Source of the DNA: UBA965 sp040396955
GTDB taxonomy: Bacteria; Chloroflexota; Chloroflexia; Chloroflexales; Roseiflexaceae
Direction: 5' to 3'
DNA: 64,000 nucleotides
Assembly: GCA_040396955.1 (NCBI GenBank)
Contig: JBBAWX010000007.1
Span: forward strand, 1-64,000
Shown here: positions 50,687-58,318 of the stretch, in pieces
Position numbering within the stretch: position 1 is the first letter of the stretch
Layout of the letters: each line of letters begins with the position of its first letter
Translations under genes and position numbers: made by a program
Notes under the pieces: model-generated
What the model saw: only the letters and a program-made list of their open reading frames with translations
Databases searched by the model: none
Told to the model about the DNA's origin: nothing

Positions 50687-51301
50687 ATGGTAACGTTCGA
50701 TCGTGATGGATTGGTGCCTGCCATCGTACAACATGCGGTGTCCGGCGAAGTGTTGATGCTCGGTTACATGAATGACGCTGCGCTTGCGCAGACGCACGCC
50801 ACTGGGTTGGTGACTTTTTATAGTCGCAGTCGCCAAACGCTGTGGACTAAGGGTGAGAGCTCCGGCAATACCTTGACACTCGTTGAAATTCGGCATGACT
50901 GTGACGGTGATGCGTTGCTTGTGCTTGCGCTTCCAGCCGGGCCAACGTGCCACACCGGGCAGCCCAGTTGCTTTGCCTGGCAAAGCGATGGCACCCCGAG
51001 TGCGCATCGTGTGCCTGCGTTGAGCATGCTCGGGCGGCTTGCGGTGCTAGTCGCCGAACGCAAAGCCACCATGCCGCCTGATTCATACACCACCAAGCTT
51101 TTCACGGGTGGGGTCGATCGCATCGGCAAAAAAATCGGCGAAGAGGCGGCCGAGATGATTATTGCCGCCAAAAACGCCAACGACCAGGAATTGACCTGGG
51201 AGACGGCAGATTTCTTGTATCATGCGCTGGTGTTGTTGACCAATCAAGGGGTGTCGTTGGAGATGGTCATGACCGAGCTTGAGCGTCGCCACAACGTCTA
51301 G
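50687..51301 (+). CDS. hisI: Bifunctional phosphoribosyl-AMP cyclohydrolase / PR-ATP pyrophosphatase
   Basis: 204 residues, the fused HisI-HisE form. HisI half: V-L-M-L-G-Y-M-N, W-T-K-G-E-S-S-G-N and the zinc region H-D-C-D-G-D-A-L. HisE half: K-I-G-E-E-A-A-E-M-I-I-A-A-K near residue 150 and W-E-T-A-D-F-L-Y-H. It performs the second and third steps of histidine synthesis. It is isolated here from other his genes. The end overlaps the convergent small membrane gene by four bases. Confidence 0.96.
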   Translation: MVTFDRDGLVPAIVQHAVSGEVLMLGYMNDAALAQTHATGLVTFYSRSRQTLWTKGESSGNTLTLVEIRHDCDGDALLVLALPAGPTCHTGQPSCFAWQSDGTPSAHRVPALSMLGRLAVLVAERKATMPPDSYTTKLFTGGVDRIGKKIGEEAAEMIIAAKNANDQELTWETADFLYHALVLLTNQGVSLEMVMTELERRHNV

Positions 51302-51597
51302 CGTGGAGCTGTGTGTTCGGGGCTTCGTCGTTGCCACCAACGGCGGAGCCCCCATTGTGCGCACCAGCACAAACAAACTCCCAACAGCGCACCGCGCTCA
51401 AAGCGAGCTCCATAGCGCGGCTGGCCGGCATCGATCCACTGCCAAGGCCAGTAGAGTGGTGTGCTCACCCAGATGATGAGCTCTACCCCCGGGTTGTCGG
51501 GGCGTGCCGCAAACAACAACAACACCATGCGGCTCAGGAGTACCGCAGCGACGAGCGCAAGGAGGAACGTGATGCAGTTAACTACGCGTGCGTTCAA
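51298..51597 (-). CDS. Small YggT-like membrane protein
   Basis: 99 residues starting at TTG, with AGGAG six bases upstream; the start lies inside the end of murA (20-base overlap), so translation is coupled. Two hydrophobic helices (about 7-28 and 68-84) flank a P-N-P-G-V/V-S-T-P-L-Y-W-P-W-like segment, resembling YggT/CCB3 proteins, which are linked to cell division or cofactor assembly in other groups. The match is modest. Confidence 0.55.
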   Translation of the reverse strand: MNARVVNCITFLLALVAAVLLSRMVLLLFAARPDNPGVELIIWVSTPLYWPWQWIDAGQPRYGARFERGALLGVCLCWCAQWGLRRWWQRRSPEHTAPR

Positions 51598-52867
51598 TGC
51601 GAGCTCCTAGGGCTTGGAGGCGTTGCTCGATAGCTTCATAGCCTCGGTCAATCTGAGCAATGTTGTGGATGACGCTCTTGCCGCGAGCACACAACGCCGC
51701 AATGAGGAGCGTCATGCCCGCACGAATGTCTGGGCTGGGCAAGCCATCCGGCTCACCGTACAGCTTTGAGGCCCCCACTACCACGGCGCGATGTGGGTCG
51801 CAGAGGACGATTTTTGCTCCCATGCCGATGAGGCGATCAACGAAAAAGAGTCGACTCTCGAAGAGTGCTTCGTGGATGAGCACCGTCCCCTGAGCCTGTG
51901 TGGCCACCACGAGGGCAATTGAGGTCAAATCGGCTGGGAAGCCAGGCCACGGCATCGATTGAATCTTGGGGATGGCGTTGTGCGCATCCTCGCGCACCCG
52001 CAACTCCTGGTTGCCGGGGACCACGATGTCGTTGCCGTCGGCGCGGAAATGCACCCCTAATTTGCCGAGGGTGAGTTGAGTGATGCGATGCTCTCGGGGA
52101 CGCGCATCCACGATGCGAATTTCACTGCCTGTGACGGCCGCCAACCCGATAAATGACCCTACCTCCATGTAATCCGGGCCAATGGTGTAGCTGGTGCCAC
52201 GGAGTGAGGTAACTCCGTCGATGACCAAGTAGTTGGTGCCGATCCCACTAATGTTGGCACCCATGCTCACCAAGCAATTGCACAAATCTTGCACGTGTGG
52301 CTCCGAAGCCGCATTGGAGATGGTCGTCGTGCCCTCGGCGAGGACTGCCGCCAAGATGGCTTGCTCGGTACCGGTCACACTCATCTCGTCCAAGAAGATC
52401 TCGGCGCCGTGTAATTGCCGGCAACTCAGCACGTATTCACTCGGCGTGATTTCAACCTTGGCGCCGAGAGATTGGAGGGCTTGAAAGTGGGTGTCGAGGC
52501 GGCGACGACCAATCGCATCGCCGCCCGGGCGTGGGAGTCTGACGTGTCCACGGCGGGCGAGCAACGGGCCGGCGAGTAGCATCGACGTACGAATCCGCCG
52601 AGCAAGGGCAGTATCTGGTTCGCCCTCGCTGAGCGTCGGGGTGTGGAAGCGCCAACTATGGTCGCCAACGGCTGAAATATGCACCCCAAGCGCCCCGAGA
52701 AGTGCTCGTTTGGTGACGACATCGCCGATTTCTGGCATGTTGTGTAGGGTGATTGGTTCGGTACTCAGCAACGTGGCCGCCAATAGTGGCAAGGCTGCAT
52801 TCTTGTTGCCCGCTGGGCGTATCGAGCCACTCAGTCGATGGCCACCTTCGATAACAAATCGATCCAT
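51578..52867 (-). CDS. murA: UDP-N-acetylglucosamine 1-carboxyvinyltransferase with Cys-to-Asp active site
   Basis: 429 residues, the normal length. It transfers enolpyruvate from PEP to UDP-GlcNAc, the first committed step of peptidoglycan synthesis. Lys22 (G-N-K-N), the P-G-F-P-A-D-L-T segment and D-I-R-A-G are conserved. In the active-site loop the usual P-G-G-C reads P-G-G-D, so Asp117 replaces the catalytic Cys115 of E. coli. The same change in Mycobacterium and Chlamydia MurA keeps activity but makes the enzyme insensitive to fosfomycin. GAGGAAG precedes the ATG. Confidence 0.94.
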   Translation of the reverse strand: MDRFVIEGGHRLSGSIRPAGNKNAALPLLAATLLSTEPITLHNMPEIGDVVTKRALLGALGVHISAVGDHSWRFHTPTLSEGEPDTALARRIRTSMLLAGPLLARRGHVRLPRPGGDAIGRRRLDTHFQALQSLGAKVEITPSEYVLSCRQLHGAEIFLDEMSVTGTEQAILAAVLAEGTTTISNAASEPHVQDLCNCLVSMGANISGIGTNYLVIDGVTSLRGTSYTIGPDYMEVGSFIGLAAVTGSEIRIVDARPREHRITQLTLGKLGVHFRADGNDIVVPGNQELRVREDAHNAIPKIQSMPWPGFPADLTSIALVVATQAQGTVLIHEALFESRLFFVDRLIGMGAKIVLCDPHRAVVVGASKLYGEPDGLPSPDIRAGMTLLIAALCARGKSVIHNIAQIDRGYEAIEQRLQALGARIERTRS

Positions 52868-52885
52868 TCCACTTCCTCGTTGTTG

Positions 52886-55765
52886 CTATAAAACCACAGT
52901 GCGCGTTGTTAGACCAAGCTCTGGATTCATGTTGCCTTCACCACCTAGGAGCACTACCCGCCATTGTTGACTGAGATCTGCGAGTGCACGGCCGTAGCGC
53001 ACGAAATCTTCGCGGTTGACTGCCAAAATGCTATCACGTACCTGCTGACGGTAGTGGTCATCGTCACCGGCGAGGTGCCGCACAAACGCACTAAACCCAC
53101 GCGCATCGGGAAGCTGGTGCCCGTCAATGTCACCGATGGTGCCAATGATGGCCTGTAGCAGGGCTTCGTCATCGAGAGTGACCTGCTGTAGCCATTCGCC
53201 TGCCTGACGGTAGACCTCGAGTGTCTTGCTGGTGTTGGGGTCGCGGTACGACAACATGGTGATGATGCCACTGCGAATGTCGAGTACACTGAATGCCCCA
53301 TACGCGCCACCTTGTTCGCGGATGCGATCATGTAAAAACGTGCGTCCTAGGTGTCGGTTCACCACAATATCGGCTCCGCGACAGGCATATCCGATACTTT
53401 CGAGGTTCGCTCCCACTCCCACATAATTGACCTGGGCTGGGGCAATGAGTCCCTCGCCTGCAGGCAACGCAAGGGTTGGCCAGAATTGGCGTTCATTCAC
53501 GCTGGTGGTGATGCCCTGTAGCGCATCGCTGAACACGGTACGCACCCGTTCGACGTCGTCTGCGCTGACCGTCACATGGATGCGCATCCCTTGACGCTGA
53601 ATCAACGCCCGATGGATGCGCCACAACTGCGCCTCTATGTCACTCCAGGCTTCGGCACCCCGTTGCGCCACATTGCGGATGAACTGCACGTACGAAATGC
53701 CGCCGACGAGCTCCGCATAACTCTGCGCCACGCCGTGCGGCGCCCGGAGGCGATTGTTAATGTAGATGTGCCCTGACGGCAACAGGCTCGCCTCGCGGCT
53801 AGCTTTGTCTTCGCGGACCATCTGCAAAATGCGCTCTTTGTGATGGAGATGAGGTGCTTCGAGCATCTGGCGCATCAAATCGGCGAGATGGGTGACGTTG
53901 GCAATCGTAGCTTTGCCGGTGAGCATGAACAACCCGTAGGGCTGTCGACTGACCCGGTGCATGCCCACGTTCATGCTTGCACTGATGCCACCGGTGCTAA
54001 TCCCGATGCGCTGTGACAACGTGATATTGTCCATGTCGCCCGCACCCGCCTCACTCATGGCGCGTGCAAAGAGTGGCAAGTAGGGAATGGCGTCGTGTGG
54101 TAGGTGCATCAGGTCGAAACCGACGGTGACATAGGCGATGCCACTCGTATACAACGGGGCAACGCTCCAGGCAACGCCAGCATGGGTGCTGACGTCGAGG
54201 GGAGTGTGTTTGACGTGACTCTCGATGTCATCACGATTGAGGCGTGGGATGCTTGCGAGTGCCTGTGGGTCGTCGGGGCTCTCTTGCCAGAGGCGTAGCC
54301 GCTCGGCGTCGCTCTCGATGCGAGCTCGCTCTGCAGCTGTCATGGTGGCCGATACCGTCGCCAACTCAGTCGCTTCTTGGGCGTCGAGCCGCTCATTGAG
54401 CTCGTTGTCCGGGTAGACGGTCAGAGTTAGCCGGTGCGTGTTGCCCATCAGCAAGCGCTGGAGCAACTGCCCTGGCCGGGCACGATCGGCGAGACGCGTT
54501 TTGACCTCGTCGAGTGGCGCAGTAAACTGCAACGCCGTGACAATGTCTTTGCCATACAGCCAAGGATCGCTTATGGCGAGCATCAATGAAAGACCGCGTG
54601 GGAATCCACCTGTGTTGTTTTCGCGGAAGCGGAACTCGATGGTGTTGATGGCGGCTTCGAGTTGTTCGGCTGCGATACCGTCTGCAATGATGTGCGCAAT
54701 GGAACGCATCACCAAGGGCTCAATCTCGGCTACGTGCGCTGGCATGACGCCCTTGAGCCCGAGGGCGAAGTATGCTTGCAACCCGCTTCCGAACCCGCCA
54801 CCTGTCAAATTTTCACCCAAGTTGCTGTCGAGCATGAGCTTGCGCAACGGCGATGCCGCATCGTGGAGCAGGGCATGGTTGACAATCGTCAACTCCATTT
54901 CGTCGACGTCGCTGAGCTGCTCGTCTATCAACCATGCCACGGTCACCTGATGCCGTTCTTCCCCGGCACTTGCGGGGTAGGGATGGCGGGCAGTGCGCGG
55001 TGCACTCCAATGCGACTGTGGTGCGATCGGCGGTGGCGGCGTTTGGGCCGTAAATGTGCTCAAAAATGGCTCGAGATGGGCCAATCGCTCCGCCTCCGGG
55101 TCATCGCCATACCAAAAAATCAGCGCATTGCTGGGGTGATAGTAGGTACGGTGGAAGGCCGTGAATTCGGCATAACTCAACTGTGGAATACTGCGTGGGT
55201 TGCCACCAGAATCGTGTGCGTAGATGGTGTCCGGTAACAGCTCTTGGTAGAGGGTTCGTCCGGTGATGCGCTCAGCCGTTGCGGATGCCCCCTTCATCTC
55301 GTTGTATACCACCCCTTTGTAGCAGAGTTGACCAGCGTCGTCGAATTCATAACGCCAGCCTTCTTGACGTAATGTGTCTTCACTAATCAATGGAAAAAAG
55401 ACTGCATCCATGTACACCGATACCAAGTTGTAGAGATCTTTTTGGTTGGTGCTTGCCACCGGGTAGACCGTCTTGTCGGGGTAGGTCATCGCATTCAAAA
55501 AGGTATTCACGGAGCCTTTGAGGAGCTCGTTGAAGGGGCTTTTGACAGGGTAGCGTTGTGACCCACACAACACCGCATGCTCAAGAATGTGAGCAATTCC
55601 GTTCGACGATGCCGGCAATGTCCGTAATGTGACGCCGAAACTTTTATTTTCATCGTCATTACTGACCGACAGCAACGTGGCTCCACTTGGGTGCTGATAG
55701 ATGCGGACTTGCGCGTTGATATCACTGATATGTTGATCAAAGGTACAGGTAAATTGATGATGCAC
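52886..55765 (-). CDS. M16C-family metallopeptidase (presequence protease/insulinase type)
   Basis: 959 residues, the length expected for PreP-like enzymes with two linked halves. The inverted zinc motif H-x-x-E-H appears as H-I-L-E-H near residue 57, followed by the typical S-P-F-N-E-L-L-K-G-S-V-N-T-F-L-N-A segment and a second-half R-x-x-G-G-A-Y-G-A motif. It degrades peptides released in the cell or periplasm; no signal peptide is seen. It is 18 bases upstream of murA. A TGGTATGAT extended -10 lies upstream on the minus strand. Confidence 0.92.
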   Translation of the reverse strand: MHHQFTCTFDQHISDINAQVRIYQHPSGATLLSVSNDDENKSFGVTLRTLPASSNGIAHILEHAVLCGSQRYPVKSPFNELLKGSVNTFLNAMTYPDKTVYPVASTNQKDLYNLVSVYMDAVFFPLISEDTLRQEGWRYEFDDAGQLCYKGVVYNEMKGASATAERITGRTLYQELLPDTIYAHDSGGNPRSIPQLSYAEFTAFHRTYYHPSNALIFWYGDDPEAERLAHLEPFLSTFTAQTPPPPIAPQSHWSAPRTARHPYPASAGEERHQVTVAWLIDEQLSDVDEMELTIVNHALLHDAASPLRKLMLDSNLGENLTGGGFGSGLQAYFALGLKGVMPAHVAEIEPLVMRSIAHIIADGIAAEQLEAAINTIEFRFRENNTGGFPRGLSLMLAISDPWLYGKDIVTALQFTAPLDEVKTRLADRARPGQLLQRLLMGNTHRLTLTVYPDNELNERLDAQEATELATVSATMTAAERARIESDAERLRLWQESPDDPQALASIPRLNRDDIESHVKHTPLDVSTHAGVAWSVAPLYTSGIAYVTVGFDLMHLPHDAIPYLPLFARAMSEAGAGDMDNITLSQRIGISTGGISASMNVGMHRVSRQPYGLFMLTGKATIANVTHLADLMRQMLEAPHLHHKERILQMVREDKASREASLLPSGHIYINNRLRAPHGVAQSYAELVGGISYVQFIRNVAQRGAEAWSDIEAQLWRIHRALIQRQGMRIHVTVSADDVERVRTVFSDALQGITTSVNERQFWPTLALPAGEGLIAPAQVNYVGVGANLESIGYACRGADIVVNRHLGRTFLHDRIREQGGAYGAFSVLDIRSGIITMLSYRDPNTSKTLEVYRQAGEWLQQVTLDDEALLQAIIGTIGDIDGHQLPDARGFSAFVRHLAGDDDHYRQQVRDSILAVNREDFVRYGRALADLSQQWRVVLLGGEGNMNPELGLTTRTVVL

Positions 55766-55856
55766 GACTACTCCCTTTCGTTTCTCTCATATCATACCAC
55801 GCTGATTTCGGTTATACTTGCCACGTGACTTTTTCGTAGGAGGAAATAGAGCGACG

Positions 55857-57038
55857 ATGAACAAAAAAACCATTCGTGATGTGAACTGGCAAGGTAAAAA
55901 AGCCCTTGTGCGTGTCGATTTCAATGTGCCCATGGAAAACGGCGTCGTTGGTGATGACACCCGAATTCGCTCTGCGGTGCCCACCATCCGTTATCTGCTC
56001 GATCACGGGGCAGCCGTTATTTTGATGTCGCACCTCGGTCGCCCCAAAAACACCGTGGTCGAGTCACTGCGCCTGTTGCCGGTGGCCCGCCATTTCGCCC
56101 AACTCCTTGGATCACCCGTACAAACCACTCCCGCGGTCGCCGGCCCTGAGGCCTTGCAAGCCGCGCAGCAGCTTCAGGCGGGTCAGGTGTTGATGCTCGA
56201 AAACACGCGTTTCGATGCTCGCGAAGAAGCCAACGATGCGAGTTTGGCCCGTGAATATGCCGCCTTGGCCGATGTCTATGTCAACGACGCCTTTGGTGCC
56301 GCCCACCGTGCCCACGCATCCACCGAGGGAGTCGCACATTTCTTGCCTGCGGTGGCCGGGTTCTTGATGGAGCGTGAGCTCGAGGCATTGGCGGGCACCT
56401 TGGCAAATCCAGAGCGTCCGTTCATTACGATCATCGGTGGTGCCAAAATCAGCGATAAAATCGGCGTGATTGAGAATCTCTTGAGCAAAGTGGACGCCCT
56501 GCTTATCGGTGGTGGTATGGCCAACACCTTTTTGCTCGCCCAGGGCTATGCAGTCGGTGATTCGTTGGTAGAGCCGAGTAGTCTTGCGCTTGCCAAGCAG
56601 ATGATCGATTTGGCAGCCTCCCGTGGTACGACCCTCTTGTTGCCAACCGATGCCGTCATTGCGGATGCCTTCGCCGCCAATGCAAATACCCAGATTGTGG
56701 CAGTGGATGCCGTGCCTGCCGGCTGGCGCATCCTCGACATTGGTCCGGCGACACGGGCCACCTACGCCGCTCAGATTGCCGCCGCCAAGACGGTCATCTG
56801 GAACGGGCCCATGGGGGTCTTTGAGATGCCCGCTTTTGCCGAAGGCACGCGTGCTGTGGCACAGGCCTTGGCCGACAGTAGCGCCAAATCGGTCATCGGT
56901 GGTGGTGATTCGGTGGCCGCCATTGAGCAGATGGGCCTCGCCGCCAAAGTCAGCCATATTTCGACCGGCGGTGGTGCCTCGCTCGAACTCCTCGAGGGGA
57001 AGGTGCTCCCCGGTGTCGCTGCCCTCGCTGATCGCTAG
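55857..57038 (+). CDS. pgk: Phosphoglycerate kinase
   Basis: 393 residues from the ATG following AGGAGG by 13 bases; a TTG 13 codons earlier also fits the frame but has no such site. R-V-D-F-N-V-P and L-M-S-H-L-G-R-P-K near the N-terminus, F-G-A-A-H-R-A-H-A-S and G-G-A-K-I-S-D-K-I in the middle, and G-G-G-D-S-V-A-A-I-E at the C-terminus match PGK. It interconverts 1,3-bisphosphoglycerate and 3-phosphoglycerate with ATP. It is transcribed alone, divergent from the peptidase, and ends at a strong hairpin. Confidence 0.97.
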   Translation: MNKKTIRDVNWQGKKALVRVDFNVPMENGVVGDDTRIRSAVPTIRYLLDHGAAVILMSHLGRPKNTVVESLRLLPVARHFAQLLGSPVQTTPAVAGPEALQAAQQLQAGQVLMLENTRFDAREEANDASLAREYAALADVYVNDAFGAAHRAHASTEGVAHFLPAVAGFLMERELEALAGTLANPERPFITIIGGAKISDKIGVIENLLSKVDALLIGGGMANTFLLAQGYAVGDSLVEPSSLALAKQMIDLAASRGTTLLLPTDAVIADAFAANANTQIVAVDAVPAGWRILDIGPATRATYAAQIAAAKTVIWNGPMGVFEMPAFAEGTRAVAQALADSSAKSVIGGGDSVAAIEQMGLAAKVSHISTGGGASLELLEGKVLPGVAALADR

Positions 57039-57049
57039 TAGTACCCAAT

Positions 57050-57082
57050 ACACCGGCCCTAGGCACTGCCTAGGGCCGGTGT
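57050..57082. terminator. Hairpin between convergent pgk and sucB
   Basis: A 15-bp perfect stem (57050-57064 with 57068-57082) and a 3-base loop lies between the two convergent stops. T tracts are weak, but position and strength suggest bidirectional termination. Confidence 0.75.
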
Positions 57083-57104
57083 GTGTCTGCTGGTCACGTT
57101 GCTT

Positions 57105-58298
57105 CTAGCTCTCGAGCAACAGGCTATCGGGGTCTTCGAGGAGATCTTTGATGTGCACCAAAAAGCGCACGGCCGTGGAGCCATCGATGATGCGATGGTC
57201 GTACGACAACGCAATGTACATCATGGGGCGGATGACGATTTGGCCGTTCACGACCACTGGGCGCTCTTGGATTTTGTGCATCCCCAGAATCCCCACTTGG
57301 GGTGCGTTGAGAATGGGCGTCGACATGAGCGATCCAAAGACGCCCCCATTGGTAATGGTGAAGGTGCCACCTTGGAGGTCGTTGAGTGTGAGTTTGTTGT
57401 CTCGCGCCCGCTTGGCCAACGACTCAATGCCCTTTTCGATGCCGGCAAACGACAAGGCATCGGCATCGCGCAATACCGGCACGACCAAGCCTTCTTCGGT
57501 TGACACGGCAATGCCGATGTCGTAGTAGTGCTTGTAGACGATGTCGATATCTTGAATTTCGGCATTGACTGCCGGATATTGGCGCAACGCACTAATGGTG
57601 GCCTTGGTGAAAAACGACATGAAACCGAGCCCAATGCCGTTTTGTTCCTTGAAGAGGTCCTTTTTGCGCTTGCGAATGTCGATGACACGGCTAAGGTCGA
57701 CTTCGTTGAACGTTGTCAGCATGGCCGCCGTCTGTTGTGCTTGCACGAGGCGTTGCGCAATGGTCTGGCGCCGTCGGGTCATCCGTACCCGCTCTTCGCG
57801 CCGAGGCCCACTGGCAAGCGGGGGCGCGGCCGGTTGTGCTGGCACCGGTGCCGCTGGAGTTGCCGGCTTGGCAGTGGCCTTGATGACATCTTCCTTGGTG
57901 ATGCGCCCCTGTGGTCCACTGCCACTCACGGTGCTCAGGTCGACTCCGGTTTCACTCGCCACGTTGCGTGCCACGGGGGTGGCTACCGGTGGAGTGGCCG
58001 GATTGGCACTGGTCACGACTTGAGGTGTCGATGCGACAACTGCGGCGGTGACTGCCACTGCACTGGCGTCTAGGTGGGCAATAACTTCCCCTACCGACAC
58101 GCTCTCGCCGGCTTGGCGCAAAATGGCGGTTATGGTGCCACTGGCCGTGGCGGTGACTTCCACGTTGACTTTATCCGTCTCGAGCTCAGCGAGTACTTCT
58201 CCCGCCTGGACCACATCGCCGACCTGCTTGTGCCAGCTCGCAATCGTCCCCTCGACAATCGATTCGCCAAGTACGGGTACTTTGACTTCCACACTCAT
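57105..58298 (-). CDS. sucB: Dihydrolipoyllysine succinyltransferase (E2 of oxoglutarate dehydrogenase)
   Basis: 397 residues from the ATG eight bases after AGGAG. The lipoyl domain (about 1-80) has E-T-D-K-V-N-V for lipoylation at Lys. A Pro/Ala-rich linker, a peripheral subunit-binding domain (S-G-P-Q-G-R-I-T-K-E-D-V near 125) and a catalytic domain ending S-Y-D-H-R-I-I-D-G (catalytic His and Asp) follow. It transfers succinyl groups to CoA. It is coupled to the E1 gene just upstream; an E3 gene is not in the window. Confidence 0.95.
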   Translation of the reverse strand: MSVEVKVPVLGESIVEGTIASWHKQVGDVVQAGEVLAELETDKVNVEVTATASGTITAILRQAGESVSVGEVIAHLDASAVAVTAAVVASTPQVVTSANPATPPVATPVARNVASETGVDLSTVSGSGPQGRITKEDVIKATAKPATPAAPVPAQPAAPPLASGPRREERVRMTRRRQTIAQRLVQAQQTAAMLTTFNEVDLSRVIDIRKRKKDLFKEQNGIGLGFMSFFTKATISALRQYPAVNAEIQDIDIVYKHYYDIGIAVSTEEGLVVPVLRDADALSFAGIEKGIESLAKRARDNKLTLNDLQGGTFTITNGGVFGSLMSTPILNAPQVGILGMHKIQERPVVVNGQIVIRPMMYIALSYDHRIIDGSTAVRFLVHIKDLLEDPDSLLLES

Positions 58299-58318
58299 GA
58301 TGTGTTCTCCTAAGGCGG

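Noticed and set aside
55818..55856. Upstream TTG start for pgk
   Set aside because: It lies before the AGGAGG site, while the downstream ATG gives the canonical PGK N-terminus.
56112..57053. Minus-strand frame of 313 codons opposite pgk
   Set aside because: The plus strand encodes a complete phosphoglycerate kinase with all motifs; the opposite frame is a coding shadow.
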